A DNA stretch of 64,000 bases from Rhodococcus sp. HNM0563 (GCF_012726195.1 NZ_JAASAF010000007.1:1-64000); one strand, 5' to 3'. Positions 16,236-25,018 are shown, counted from the stretch's first letter. Numbers and translations are program-made. The notes: a model not told the origin generated them from the sequence alone.

Positions 16236-16660
16236 TAAGCCACCCTCAACCACCTAAGTCGCACCACCGCTGTCGAATTCGCCTCCCGCGGCGTCCGTGT
16301 CAACACGGTTCTGCCCGGCCTGATCAAGACTCCGATGGTCTCGAACGTCGCTGGCGTTGCGGACGCCTACTCCAGCCACAACATCGAGGACATGTGACGC
16401 AAGCGCGACGGTCAGGTGCCCATGGGGCGTATGGGCGACCCTGGACGTAGCCAACCTCGCACTGTTCCTGGCCAGCGACCGTGTAAAGTATGTCACTGGC
16501 CTCGACCTCGTGATGGACGGCGGGCTCACCGTAAGCGTCACCTCCCCTGTATGGAACGGGCTACGCAACGGCGGGCGCGATCTGGCACAATTGGAATACC
16601 GGCACTCCCGCCAAGCGATCATTGATCGCCTATGACCACTGATCCCGTCCACGGAATCAA

Positions 16661-16845
16661 TCATCTAGTCCGCGAAGGAATGTGAGCCTGCCGGCCCCGT
16701 CCTCGGCGGAGGCGACATCGATGCCCAGGATCTCACGGTAGCCTTCGGCGTTGATGCCCGACCGCGACGAGGGCATGGACGTTCACCACGCGCCCCGTTC
16801 GCTCGAACTTTCAGCACGAGGGCATCGGCGACGACAAACGTGTAC
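16661..16845 (-). pseudogene. IS256 (Mutator) family transposase fragment
   Basis: Reading leftward on the minus strand, the fragment encodes FVVADALVLKVRANG, then, after a frame change, VVNVHALVAV, and after another GINAEGYREILGIDVASAED and LTFLRGL. These are consecutive conserved blocks of the IS256-type catalytic core. At least two frameshifts and missing ends show that it is a fossil. It marks the insertion segment as a landing zone for mobile DNA. Confidence 0.75.
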
Positions 16846-16850
16846 AGTGC

Positions 16851-17212
16851 AGCTGTCGTTCACGGCGATGGCCGCGCATGACAGCCACGCGAATACGACG
16901 CCCGCACCCATCTCGCTCGCCCTCGGGCAAAGCCAGGGATTCGGCGAAATGCTGGGGCGATCGACGGGCGGACGTTCCGCCGCAACGGCAGCCTTATGTT
17001 CGACTTCGGTGCGGGCAGCGATAGTCTCCGCCTGCACCTCCTGATCGCGCCGACGAGCACCAGCTTTGACTGCAGTGTCTTCCACCCCCTTCGTACCGTG
17101 TCGGCGGACTGCTCGCAATTCGCCCCAAGCAGCGTTCGGGCATTGTGCTCGAAGGCCAAATGAGGGGGATAAATTGAGCCAGCCGGGCCGTATCTTTCAC
17201 ACTTGGGCCTAT
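16851..17212. other. Non-coding stretch with no recognised gene
   Basis: About 360 bp between the IS256 remnant and the operon promoter. Reading frames on both strands are short and resemble no family I know. It is probably eroded DNA associated with the neighbouring mobile-element fragments. Confidence 0.5.
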
Positions 17213-17232
17213 CTAGTGTTGTGGATCACAAG
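17213..17232. promoter_or_regulatory. 20-bp palindromic operator candidate, copy 1
   Basis: The site reads CTAGTGTT...ATCACAAG with outer arms CTAGTG/CACAAG. It is identical at 18 of 20 positions to the site at 61625-61644 in the araC/iclR divergent promoter. It lies about 12 bp upstream of the first plausible ligase start. Confidence 0.6.
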
Positions 17233-17244
17233 ACGTTGGAAAGG

Positions 17245-18732
17245 GTGATCTGCCTCGTGTTGGATATTGGCTACTTTGCCTGGGCGCTCGCGGCATCGCG
17301 TTCAGAAGAGCCGTTGGTGCGCGACGACCAGATGAATCTGACCTACGGTCAATTCGCTGATCGTGTGGATGGATTCGCGGCACAGCTGACTAGTGTCGGA
17401 GTGAGCGGCGGCGACGTCGTCGCGGTGATGCTGCCCAACCGGGTGGAGCTGCTCGTCGCGATCATGGGGGCGTGGCGTGTCGGCGCTGTCGCAACCCCGA
17501 TCAACCCGGCGTTCACAGAGATCGAAGCCCAGCACCAGATCGACGACTCCGGCGCGGTGATTCTCGTGACCGAGGGATCGGAGTCGCATCGATGTGGACG
17601 GCCGACCATTCCGGTGGAGTCGATGGCCACGGTGCCGCCGGCCACCTGGCCCCGGCGAGGAGCGCCGGCGAGCGCCGACACCGCCCTGCTGATCTATACC
17701 TCGGGATCGACCGGCAGGCCGAAAGGCGTTCAGCTCACGCATGCGAACCTCCAGTTCATGGCGGAGACGTTCCGTGATCACCTGCAGCTGACCGAGACCG
17801 ATCACTGCCTGCTGATCCTTCCGCTGTTCCACGTCAACGCCATCTGCTTGAGCTTCCTGGCGCCGATGCTCGCCGGAGCGCAGCTCAGCATCACGGGCCG
17901 TTTCTCGCCCGGCCGATTCTTCGACGATGTCACCCGATTGCGACCGACCTACTTCTCCGCGGTACCAACGATTTATGCCCTGCTGGCCTCGCAGCCGCTC
18001 CTCCCCGAGGCGGACACGTCGTCGCTGCGCTTCGCGGTCTGCGGCGCCGCACCGATCTCCAAGGAGCTCCTGGACCGCGTCGAGAACCGGTTCGGGCTCG
18101 CGATCGTCGAGGGCTATGGACTGACGGAAGGCACCTGCGCGTCGGCCTGCAATCCGGTGACCGGGGTGCGGAAACTCGGCACGGTCGGCCCCGCCCTGCC
18201 TGGCCAGCAGATCGCGATCGCCGGCGTCTCCGGTGAACACCTTCCGGTGGGCGCGACCGGGGAGGTGATCATCAAGGGCCCCAACGTGATGCGTGGCTAC
18301 CTCGGCAGGACCGAGGAGACCGGGCGCACGGTGGTCGACGGGTGGTTGCACACCGGCGACGTCGGCCGCCTCGACGAGGACGGCTACCTCACCCTGGTGG
18401 ACCGGATCAAGGACATGATCATCCGCGGCGGGGAGAACCTCTACCCCAAGGAGATCGAGAACGCCCTCGCCAGTCACGACGCGGTGCTCGAGGCCGCCGT
18501 GATCGGCGCGCCCCACGAGACGTACGGCGAGGTCCCCGTCGCCTACGTCGTCGCCTATCCCGATCGCGAGATCACCGGACCCGAACTGCTCGCGCACGTT
18601 GCCGAACGCCTCACGAGGGTGAAGGTACCCGAGTCGGTGCACGTGGTCGAGGCACTACCGCGAAACCCCGTCGGGAAGATCGACAAGCCAGCCCTGCGCA
18701 AGAGATCGACGGTCGGCGTCGACCAGATCTGA
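17245..18732 (+). CDS. Acyl-CoA ligase (AMP-forming), insertion cargo
   Basis: An ANL-family acyl/aryl-CoA synthetase of about 495 residues. Motifs: P-loop YTSGSTGRPKG, PLFHVNAICLSFLAPML (A4), GYGLTEGT (A5), TGDVGRLDEDGYLTLVDRIKD (A7/A8) and catalytic Lys in RNPVGKIDK. The frame is open from a TTG at 17203, but that lies upstream of an operator-like palindrome; GTG 17245, GTG 17257 or TTG 17260 are the likelier starts. It begins a plus-strand operon with a DUF3556 membrane protein, a flavoprotein and a PucR regulator. It is only distantly like the ligase at 13607, so it is not a local duplicate. Confidence 0.88.
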   Translation: MICLVLDIGYFAWALAASRSEEPLVRDDQMNLTYGQFADRVDGFAAQLTSVGVSGGDVVAVMLPNRVELLVAIMGAWRVGAVATPINPAFTEIEAQHQIDDSGAVILVTEGSESHRCGRPTIPVESMATVPPATWPRRGAPASADTALLIYTSGSTGRPKGVQLTHANLQFMAETFRDHLQLTETDHCLLILPLFHVNAICLSFLAPMLAGAQLSITGRFSPGRFFDDVTRLRPTYFSAVPTIYALLASQPLLPEADTSSLRFAVCGAAPISKELLDRVENRFGLAIVEGYGLTEGTCASACNPVTGVRKLGTVGPALPGQQIAIAGVSGEHLPVGATGEVIIKGPNVMRGYLGRTEETGRTVVDGWLHTGDVGRLDEDGYLTLVDRIKDMIIRGGENLYPKEIENALASHDAVLEAAVIGAPHETYGEVPVAYVVAYPDREITGPELLAHVAERLTRVKVPESVHVVEALPRNPVGKIDKPALRKRSTVGVDQI

Positions 18733-18827
18733 ACGGCGCGACCCACTCAACCCACGGCGTGACTCGAGACCGGACGGTTACCGAGTCGATGTCCCCTGCC
18801 CTCATACCATCGTCAGGAGTGATCCCC

Positions 18828-20681
18828 ATGGGATTCAAGACCGGGAACTTCCCCGAAGTCGACCCCGCCACGTTCGGTGACCGGCCCTTCTTCGACCGTA
18901 TCCGTGCCATGTCCACGCACTGGGTCGACTACGGATTCGGGACGCCGAAGATGGTGCACACCATCTACGTTCTCAAGTTGCTCGTCCTGTATGTCGGGGC
19001 AGGCACCGCGATTGCGACCCTGACCTCCGGACTGTCGTGGTTCGACGTCGCGTCCTGGTGGAACCAGCCGGTCGTCTACCAGAAGCTCGTGCTCTGGACG
19101 ATGCTGCTGGAAATCCTCGGCCTCGGCGGATCCTGGGGCCCGCTCGCCGGCCACTTCACACCGATGACCGGTGGATTCCACAACTGGCTCAAGCCCAAGA
19201 CCATCCGGCTCCCACCCTGGCCGGGGAAGGTGCCGGGAACCGCAGGTGACACCAGAACCGTCTTCGATGTTGCCGTGTACGTGGCGATTATCGTCAACCT
19301 GGTCGTCGCCGTGACGCTGCCGGGCGTGAACTCCGCGTCGATCGACTCGGTTCTCGGTGACAATGCGGGTCTGGTGCGTCCCGAAGTGCTGTACTCGATC
19401 ATCGCGCTCTACGTCGTGATCGGTCTTCGGGACAAGGTGATCTTCCTGGCCGGCCGGAGTGAGCAGTATCTGCCGGCGGTGGTGTTCTTCACCTTCCTGC
19501 CGTTCGTCGACATGATTCTGGCTCTCAAACTCCTCATCGTCGTGGTGTGGGTCGGAGCGGGTGTCTCGAAGTTCGGACATCACTTCTCGCTGGTCATCCC
19601 GCCGATGATCAGCAACACCCCGTGGCTGGGCGCGAAGAGCGTGAAGCGCTCGCATTACCGCAGCTTCCCCGAGGACCTGCGGCCCTCGAAGCTGGCCGGT
19701 GGTGTCGGACACGTACTGGGCACTCTCGTCGAGATCGCGACTCCGCTCGTGCTGCTGTTCTCCACCAACCGCACCGTCACCCTGCTGGCAGTCCTGCTGA
19801 TGGTGGCGTTCCACCTCTTCATCGCCTCGACGTTCCCGCTCGCGGTGCCCCTCGAGTGGAACCTGCTCTTCGCCTACGCGACGGTCTTCCTGTTCTGGGG
19901 TTTCCCGAACTGGGACGGTTTCGGCCTGGCAGACTCGTCGTCGTTGTGGCTGATGTTCGCGATCGCCGGCGCGCTGTGCTTCTTTCCGATCCTCGGAAAC
20001 CTGCGCCCGGATCTGGTCTCGTTCCTGCCCTCGATGCGGCAGTACGCTGGAAACTGGGCATCGGCGGTGTGGGCTTTCGCTCCCGGCGCAGAGGACAAGC
20101 TGGACACGCACATCGTCAGGGGTGCCAAGAACACGCGCACGCAGTTGCTCGAGAGCTACCCACCGGAGGTGGCGGACGTGGTCATGCACCAGTTGCTCGG
20201 CTGGCGGTCGCTGCACAGCCAGGGGCGTGCGCTGTTTTCCCTCATGTCGCGGCACCTGGGGGACGACATCGACCGATACATCCTGCGTGAGGCCGAGTTC
20301 TCGTGCAACTCGATCATCGCCTTCAACTTCGGCGACGGGCACCTGCACAACAAGCACCTCATCGATGCCATCCAGAAGCGCTGCAACTTCGCTCCGGGAG
20401 AGTTCGTGGTCGCGTGGATCGAGTCGCAGCCCATTCACAAGGGTGTCCAGCAGTATCTGGTGATCGATGCGGCGCTCGGGGTGATCGAGTCCGGAACCTA
20501 CAAGGTGTCCGATGCCGTCGCCGAGCAGCCGTGGTTGCCCAACGGCCCCATTCCCTTCGACGTCGAATGGTCCCTCGCGGCGTCCGACCGGGGCCCGGTC
20601 GTCGACTCCGGCTCGCAAGCCGCCGTCACACGCGGCGCCGTCGGCACCGGATCGCTCGACAACCCTGGGACTCGGCAGTGA
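18828..20681 (+). CDS. DUF3556-family integral membrane protein
   Basis: A 617-residue actinobacterial protein that I assign to the DUF3556 family. The first 75 residues are hydrophilic (NFPEVDPATFGDRPFFDRI). Then about eight membrane segments follow up to residue 400, including VVYQKLVLWTMLLEILGLGG and VEIATPLVLLF. A soluble C-terminal domain of about 200 residues has conserved-looking GDGHLHN and AWIESQPIHKG. No known catalytic signature is seen, although the His residues in GAGVSKFGHHFS and GDGHLHN could bind metal. The ATG at 18828 has CAGGAG 8 bp upstream. The stop overlaps the next start (GTGA), implying a shared pathway with the flavoprotein. Confidence 0.75.
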   Translation: MGFKTGNFPEVDPATFGDRPFFDRIRAMSTHWVDYGFGTPKMVHTIYVLKLLVLYVGAGTAIATLTSGLSWFDVASWWNQPVVYQKLVLWTMLLEILGLGGSWGPLAGHFTPMTGGFHNWLKPKTIRLPPWPGKVPGTAGDTRTVFDVAVYVAIIVNLVVAVTLPGVNSASIDSVLGDNAGLVRPEVLYSIIALYVVIGLRDKVIFLAGRSEQYLPAVVFFTFLPFVDMILALKLLIVVVWVGAGVSKFGHHFSLVIPPMISNTPWLGAKSVKRSHYRSFPEDLRPSKLAGGVGHVLGTLVEIATPLVLLFSTNRTVTLLAVLLMVAFHLFIASTFPLAVPLEWNLLFAYATVFLFWGFPNWDGFGLADSSSLWLMFAIAGALCFFPILGNLRPDLVSFLPSMRQYAGNWASAVWAFAPGAEDKLDTHIVRGAKNTRTQLLESYPPEVADVVMHQLLGWRSLHSQGRALFSLMSRHLGDDIDRYILREAEFSCNSIIAFNFGDGHLHNKHLIDAIQKRCNFAPGEFVVAWIESQPIHKGVQQYLVIDAALGVIESGTYKVSDAVAEQPWLPNGPIPFDVEWSLAASDRGPVVDSGSQAAVTRGAVGTGSLDNPGTRQ

Positions 20682-22105
20682 GCACCGCGGTCGTCGTCGG
20701 CAGCGGGCCCAACGGGCTCGCTGCCGCGGTCCACCTCGCACGCAAGGGCGTCGACGTCGACGTGTTCGAGGCGGCCGACGAGATCGGGGGCGGAACCCGA
20801 TCCGGCGAACTCACCGTGCCTGGCCTGATCCACGACCACTGCTCGGCGTTCCACCCGATGGGGGCCGGATCGCCGTACCTGGCCACCATCGATCTCGGGC
20901 GATACGGGTTGCGGTGGAGGTATCCGGAGATCGACTGTGCTCACCCCCTGGACGACGAACCCGCGGCCCTGCTGTACCGGTCGCTCGAGACGACCGCCGC
21001 CGGCCTGGACGCGGACGGACCGAGATGGCAACGTTTGCTGTCCGACCTCGCCGCCGGGTTCGACGACCTCGCATCGGACCTGATGCGTCCTGTCCTCAAC
21101 ATCCCGAGACATCCCGTGCGGCTAGCGATGTTCGGGCCGCGTGCACTCCTGCCGGCAACGTTCGGTGCCAAGTGGTTCCGCACGCGCCGCGGGCGCGCCC
21201 TGTTCGGAGGCGTCGCCGCCCACGCCTACACCCGACTGGATCGACCGGCCACCTCTGCCGTCGGATTGATGATCGCGGCGGCCGGCCACCGCTACGGGTG
21301 GCCCGTGGCCGAGGGTGGATCGGTTGCGATCGCGCGGGCGCTCGCTGCGCAACTGGCGGATCACGGTGGGAAGATCCACACGGGAGTGCACGTCCGCAGC
21401 CTGGCGGATGTGCCCGACGCCGACACGGTGCTACTCGACGTCGCGCCGGATGCGGCGCTGCGCATCGTGGGTGATGCCGTTCCGTCGCGAATTGCTAAGG
21501 CGTACAGTAAGTTTCGTCGTGCTCCCGGTGCATTCAAGGTGGACTTCGCGATCGACGGTCCCATCCCGTGGACGGACCCAGAGTGCGGTCGGGCCGGGAC
21601 GGTGCATCTGGGTGGCGACTTCGACGAGATCGCCCGTGCCGAGCGGGACGTCACGCTAGGACGACTTCCCGAGCATCCGTTCGTGCTCGTGGGGCAGCAG
21701 TACGTGGCCGACCCGAGCAGGTCCGAGGGTGGAATCAACCCGGTGTACGCCTACGCGCACGTCCCCGCGGGTTACACCGGAGATGCGACCGAGGCGATCG
21801 TCGGCCAGATCGAGAGGTTCGCACCGGGCTTCCGTGACACGATCGTGGCGAAGACGGTAACGGGACCGTCCTGCCTGGCGCAGGACAATCCCAATCAGGT
21901 CGGTGGCGACATCATTGGGGGATCCAATGCGGGGCTCCAGGTGGTCTTCCGTCCGCGAATGGCTCTGAACCCGTACAGCATCGGGGTTCCCGGTGTGTAC
22001 CTGTGCTCGGCATCGACTCCCCCTGGAGCGGGTGCGCACGGAATGTGCGGTCACAACGCAGCCGAGTCCGCCCTGCGCCACCTGCGAAAGAAGGGACACC
22101 TCTGA
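20678..22105 (+). CDS. Phytoene desaturase-like FAD oxidoreductase
   Basis: A 475-residue FAD-dependent amine-oxidase/phytoene-dehydrogenase-type protein. The N-terminal dinucleotide fold VVVGSGPNGLAAAVHLARKG and the acidic end of strand 2 (VFEAADEIGGGTRS) bind FAD. The C-terminal CSASTPPGAGAHGMCGHNAA is the usual second FAD contact of this group. Members desaturate or isomerise isoprenoids, or oxidise lipophilic substrates. Coupling by a 4-bp overlap to the DUF3556 protein suggests that the two act on the same membrane-bound or lipid substrate. The GTG start fits the family N-terminus exactly. Confidence 0.88.
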   Translation: MSTAVVVGSGPNGLAAAVHLARKGVDVDVFEAADEIGGGTRSGELTVPGLIHDHCSAFHPMGAGSPYLATIDLGRYGLRWRYPEIDCAHPLDDEPAALLYRSLETTAAGLDADGPRWQRLLSDLAAGFDDLASDLMRPVLNIPRHPVRLAMFGPRALLPATFGAKWFRTRRGRALFGGVAAHAYTRLDRPATSAVGLMIAAAGHRYGWPVAEGGSVAIARALAAQLADHGGKIHTGVHVRSLADVPDADTVLLDVAPDAALRIVGDAVPSRIAKAYSKFRRAPGAFKVDFAIDGPIPWTDPECGRAGTVHLGGDFDEIARAERDVTLGRLPEHPFVLVGQQYVADPSRSEGGINPVYAYAHVPAGYTGDATEAIVGQIERFAPGFRDTIVAKTVTGPSCLAQDNPNQVGGDIIGGSNAGLQVVFRPRMALNPYSIGVPGVYLCSASTPPGAGAHGMCGHNAAESALRHLRKKGHL

Positions 22106-22107
22106 TC

Positions 22108-23439
22108 ATGGACAACGCCGAGCCACGAGGCCACAATCGGGGACGGACCGGCCATCTTGCTCGCGTACCGGCTTCCGCGAAACTCGATGTGCTCGATGTT
22201 GTCGCCGGTATCGCACTTGATCTCACTGAGCAGCGCGATGACCTCGTTCGCTCCATGACGAGTCTGCTCGCCGAGGAAATAGAGCAACTCGACACGGATC
22301 CGCAGCTCGTCGCACTCCTCGAATCAAGTGTGCACGGCAATGTTTCTACGATCCTGCACATTCTGAGCAACAACATCTCGGTGGAGCATCTTCAACCCAC
22401 GACTGCCGCGGTAGAGTACGCACTGCGGCTCGCGCAGCGTGACGTGTCCCCGCACTCGCTTGTTCGTGCGTACCACATGGGGCAGGACAACCTCATGCAC
22501 GCTTTCTACCGCAAAGTCGAAGAACTGACGCTGCCGGTGGACAAGGCTATCGCGGTTCTCAAGCACATCTCCGAGGTGGTCTACAGCTACATCGACTGGA
22601 TTACCCTGTATGTCTTTGATGCCTACGAGCAGGAGCGGCAGCAGTGGTTCGGGGCGAAGGGCAATGTCCACTCCTCGACGATCCACGGATTGCTCAATGG
22701 AACCGATACCGGAGTGGATGCATTCGAGAGCGAGCTGGGTTACATCCTGGGTCAGACTCACGTTGCGGTCATTGCGTGGATCACGGACTCGGACCACACG
22801 GCCGACCTGAATCACCTGGACCGGGCTGTGCACAGCATCGCTCGTGCGCTGCATGCCGATGGGGCGCCCGTCGTCACGGCGATCGACCGAAGCACTTTAT
22901 GGGCGTGGGTGCCTTTCGGTCGTCGACACCCGTCGATCGACACCGCCGAGCTTGACTCTGTTGTTCCGCAGGACATTCGCGTCGTTCTTGGGCTCGGAGA
23001 GCAGGGAGTCACCGGGTTTCGCCGGTCCCACGAGCAGGCCCGGACCGCGTACTCGGTGATCAGCCGGCTTTCCTCGCGGGAGAAGCGGGTATCAAGTTTC
23101 GGTGATCCTGGGGTAGCCGTCGTTGCACTGCTCGCCGACAACCTCGACTCCACGCGTGCCTGGGTGTGGGGCCTCTTGGGTCCCCTGGCGGACGATACCG
23201 ATCAGGCCGCCGTTCTCCGTACGACACTGAGCACCTATTTCGAGACGGGCGAGAGTCACCTGCGCACGGCGCAGCGCCTGAACCTCCACCGCAACACCAT
23301 CAAGTACCGCATCAACAAGATGCTCGGCGACCCGTCTACTGGGCTGTCCCGTCACAGCAAACTCGATCTCGCTCTCGCACTGCTGGTGTGCGAGTTTCTG
23401 GGGACGCAAGTCCTGCGCGACTCCTATATCCAGAGCTGA
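22108..23439 (+). CDS. PucR/CdaR-type transcriptional regulator
   Basis: A 443-residue regulator with a C-terminal PucR HTH at about residues 385-440: TLSTYFETGESHLRTAQRL then NLHRNTIKYRINKML. A GGDEF-like middle domain lies at about 190-350. The helical N-terminal part (LARRDVSPHSLVRAYHMG-like region) resembles the RsbT-co-antagonist-type sensor of this family. It starts 2 bp after the flavoprotein stop, so it is co-transcribed. It probably controls the operon it ends, in response to the operon's substrate. The start at MDNAEP is set by the upstream stop and a distant AAGGGA. Confidence 0.87.
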   Translation: MDNAEPRGHNRGRTGHLARVPASAKLDVLDVVAGIALDLTEQRDDLVRSMTSLLAEEIEQLDTDPQLVALLESSVHGNVSTILHILSNNISVEHLQPTTAAVEYALRLAQRDVSPHSLVRAYHMGQDNLMHAFYRKVEELTLPVDKAIAVLKHISEVVYSYIDWITLYVFDAYEQERQQWFGAKGNVHSSTIHGLLNGTDTGVDAFESELGYILGQTHVAVIAWITDSDHTADLNHLDRAVHSIARALHADGAPVVTAIDRSTLWAWVPFGRRHPSIDTAELDSVVPQDIRVVLGLGEQGVTGFRRSHEQARTAYSVISRLSSREKRVSSFGDPGVAVVALLADNLDSTRAWVWGLLGPLADDTDQAAVLRTTLSTYFETGESHLRTAQRLNLHRNTIKYRINKMLGDPSTGLSRHSKLDLALALLVCEFLGTQVLRDSYIQS

Positions 23440-23508
23440 CACCTGCTCCACACGCGAGGGCCTCCGCCCAGACACTTCCCCCACGAGACAGATCAAAAGA
23501 GATCTGTC

Positions 23509-23769
23509 ATGTCCGAACTTCTGAAGAACAAGGTAGCCATCGTGACCGGCTCGGCCGTGGTCGGGCGGGAGGTCGGCGCGGCCGGGCAGGAGCCTGTGGC
23601 GTTCGTCGTGCCGGCCGCAGGTGTCAGTGTCGAGGAGGAAGACCTCATGGCCTACGTCGCCGAACGGGTGTTGCCGTACAAGAAGATCCGGCAGGTCGTC
23701 ATCCTGGATGCACTGCCGACCTCGGCGGCGGGCAAGATCCTCAAGACCGATCTGCGCGCTCAGCTGTAA
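23509..23769 (+). pseudogene. Chimeric remnant: SDR N-terminus joined in frame to ligase C-terminus
   Basis: An 86-residue open frame. Residues 1-16 (MSELLKNKVAIVTGSA) are the beginning of a short-chain dehydrogenase up to the nucleotide-binding loop. From residue 17 (VVGREVGAAGQEPVAF) it becomes the last 70 residues of an acyl-CoA ligase, including the catalytic Lys in SAAGKILK. It resembles the end of the ligase at 13607 with several changes (REVGAAG for RDVGATG, EEEDL for EDEL), then becomes identical at DNA level for the final 74 bp. It is a recombination product, not a natural gene. It is open and could be translated. Confidence 0.85.
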
Positions 23770-23782
23770 GTGCAGCTCCGCT
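23696..23782 (+). repeat. 87-bp direct repeat, right copy
   Basis: Identical to 15186-15272. Just beyond it lies a strong terminator, which was presumably the original terminator of the ligase gene at 13607 before the intervening 8.4 kb was acquired. Confidence 0.9.
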
Positions 23783-23783
23783 G

Positions 23784-23829
23784 CCCGTGCGCGGTTCTGG
23801 TAGCCCCCACTACCGGAACCGCGCACGGG
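23784..23829. terminator. Strong bidirectional terminator
   Basis: A 20-bp stem (23784-23803 with 23810-23829) with a single G-U-type mismatch and a 6-base loop. It stands between the ligase remnant and the convergent acyl-CoA dehydrogenase gene. Confidence 0.85.
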
Positions 23830-23839
23830 TGTGAAACGC

Positions 23840-25018
23840 CTACGAGCGCTGGGCCTGCTTCACGAGCCCGCCGCCGATGATCAGGCGTTGGATCTCGCTG
23901 GTGCCCTCGTACAGGCGTAGCAGACGCACGTCTCGGTAGATGCGCTCGACCGGCACCTCGCGCATGTAGCCGGTGCCGCCGTGGATCTGCACGGCGAGAT
24001 CGGCGACCTTGCCGACCATCTCGGTGCAGTACAGCTTCGCCACCGACGGAGCGATGCGGCGGTCGGTCTCCTCGACCCATGCCCGTGCTGCGTCGCGCAC
24101 GAGGGCGCGACCGGCCATCACGCCGGTCTGCTGATCGGCGATCATCGCCTGCACAAGCTGGAAATTACCGATCGGGTTGCCACCCTGAGTCGCGGTGGCC
24201 GCGTACTCGACGGACTCGTCGAGCGCGCGCTGTGCCTGTCCGACCGACAGCGCAGCGATGTGGACGCGACCGCGCGCGAGGGAAACCATCGCGGCCTTGT
24301 AGCCGACGTCCTCGCTGCCGCCGACGAGAGCCGAATTCGGCACACGTACCTCGTTGAAGTGCACGTCTGCCGTCCAGGCGCCTTCCTGGCCCATCTTGGC
24401 GTCCTTGCCGGAGACCTGCACGCCTTCGGTGTCGGCGGGGACGAGGAACACCGCGATACCGGTGCCGTCGCTGTCGGCCGGGCGGGTGCGGGCGAACACG
24501 ACGAACAGGTTCGCGAGCGGCGCGTTGGTGATGAAGCGTTTCTCGCCGGTGATCACCCAGTCGTCGCCGTCACGGACGGCCTTGGTGCGCAGGCCCGACG
24601 GGTTGGAGCCGGCGCCGGGCTCGGTGAGCGCGAACGACGCGACGACGTCGCCGGAGGCGATGCCCTCGAGCCACTGCTGCTTCTGCTCGTCGGTACCGAA
24701 ATTGACGAGAACCTGACCGGCGATGCCGTTGTTGGTGCCGAACATCGAGCGAAGCGACAGGGTGGTGTAGCCGAGTTCCATGGCGAGTTCGGCGTCCTGC
24801 TGGAGGTTGAGGCCGAGACCGCCCCACGCCTGCGGGATGGCGTACCCGAACAGGCCCATGTCCTTGGCGGCCTGTCGAATGTCGTCTGGAATTGCGTTGG
24901 TGTCGGCGATCTCCTGCTCGCGGGGGACCACGACGTTGCGTACGAATGCGCGGGTCTGGGCGAGGATCTCGCGGAAGTCGTCTTCGTCGACCTCGGGGGT
25001 CGGAGTCGCAAGTGTCAT
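23840..25018 (-). CDS. Acyl-CoA dehydrogenase (FadE-like)
   Basis: A 392-residue acyl-CoA dehydrogenase. FAD-contact blocks are LTEPGAGSNPSGL and GEKRFITNAP. The conventional catalytic Glu is in LRLYEGTSEIQ, and the C-terminal helix IHGGTGYMREVPVERIYRDVR is intact. The start is MTLATPTPEVDED; 47 upstream codons in frame show no conservation and overlap the divergent promoter. It is divergent from an SDR-thiolase-ligase operon, with a perfect palindrome between them, so the four genes probably form one regulated pathway. Before the insertion it would have faced the ligase gene at 13607 directly. Confidence 0.92.
   Translation of the reverse strand: MTLATPTPEVDEDDFREILAQTRAFVRNVVVPREQEIADTNAIPDDIRQAAKDMGLFGYAIPQAWGGLGLNLQQDAELAMELGYTTLSLRSMFGTNNGIAGQVLVNFGTDEQKQQWLEGIASGDVVASFALTEPGAGSNPSGLRTKAVRDGDDWVITGEKRFITNAPLANLFVVFARTRPADSDGTGIAVFLVPADTEGVQVSGKDAKMGQEGAWTADVHFNEVRVPNSALVGGSEDVGYKAAMVSLARGRVHIAALSVGQAQRALDESVEYAATATQGGNPIGNFQLVQAMIADQQTGVMAGRALVRDAARAWVEETDRRIAPSVAKLYCTEMVGKVADLAVQIHGGTGYMREVPVERIYRDVRLLRLYEGTSEIQRLIIGGGLVKQAQRS

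Larger units (their letters stand above)
15271..16635 (+). pseudogene. SDR dehydrogenase, C-terminal part, interrupted by an IS5-type element
   Basis: Remnant of a short-chain dehydrogenase. The left piece runs from the repeat border to 15396 and encodes FNTMRKVIPHMIHTGGGRIV then the active-site YYSSK. After the element, from 16239, the frame resumes with LNHLSRTTAVEFASRG and GVRVNTVLPGLIKTPM. It then meets an in-frame TGA in the NIEDM segment and a frameshift near 16430, before the typical C-terminal ASDRVKYVTGLDLVMDGG. The N-terminal half is missing. A 16-residue SDR start (MSELLKNKVAIVTGSA) at 23509 may be its severed beginning. Not functional. Confidence 0.85.

Noticed and set aside
17203-17244. 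TTG at 17203 as the ligase start
   Set aside because: It lies upstream of the 20-bp operator-like palindrome, has no ribosome site, and adds residues not found in the family.
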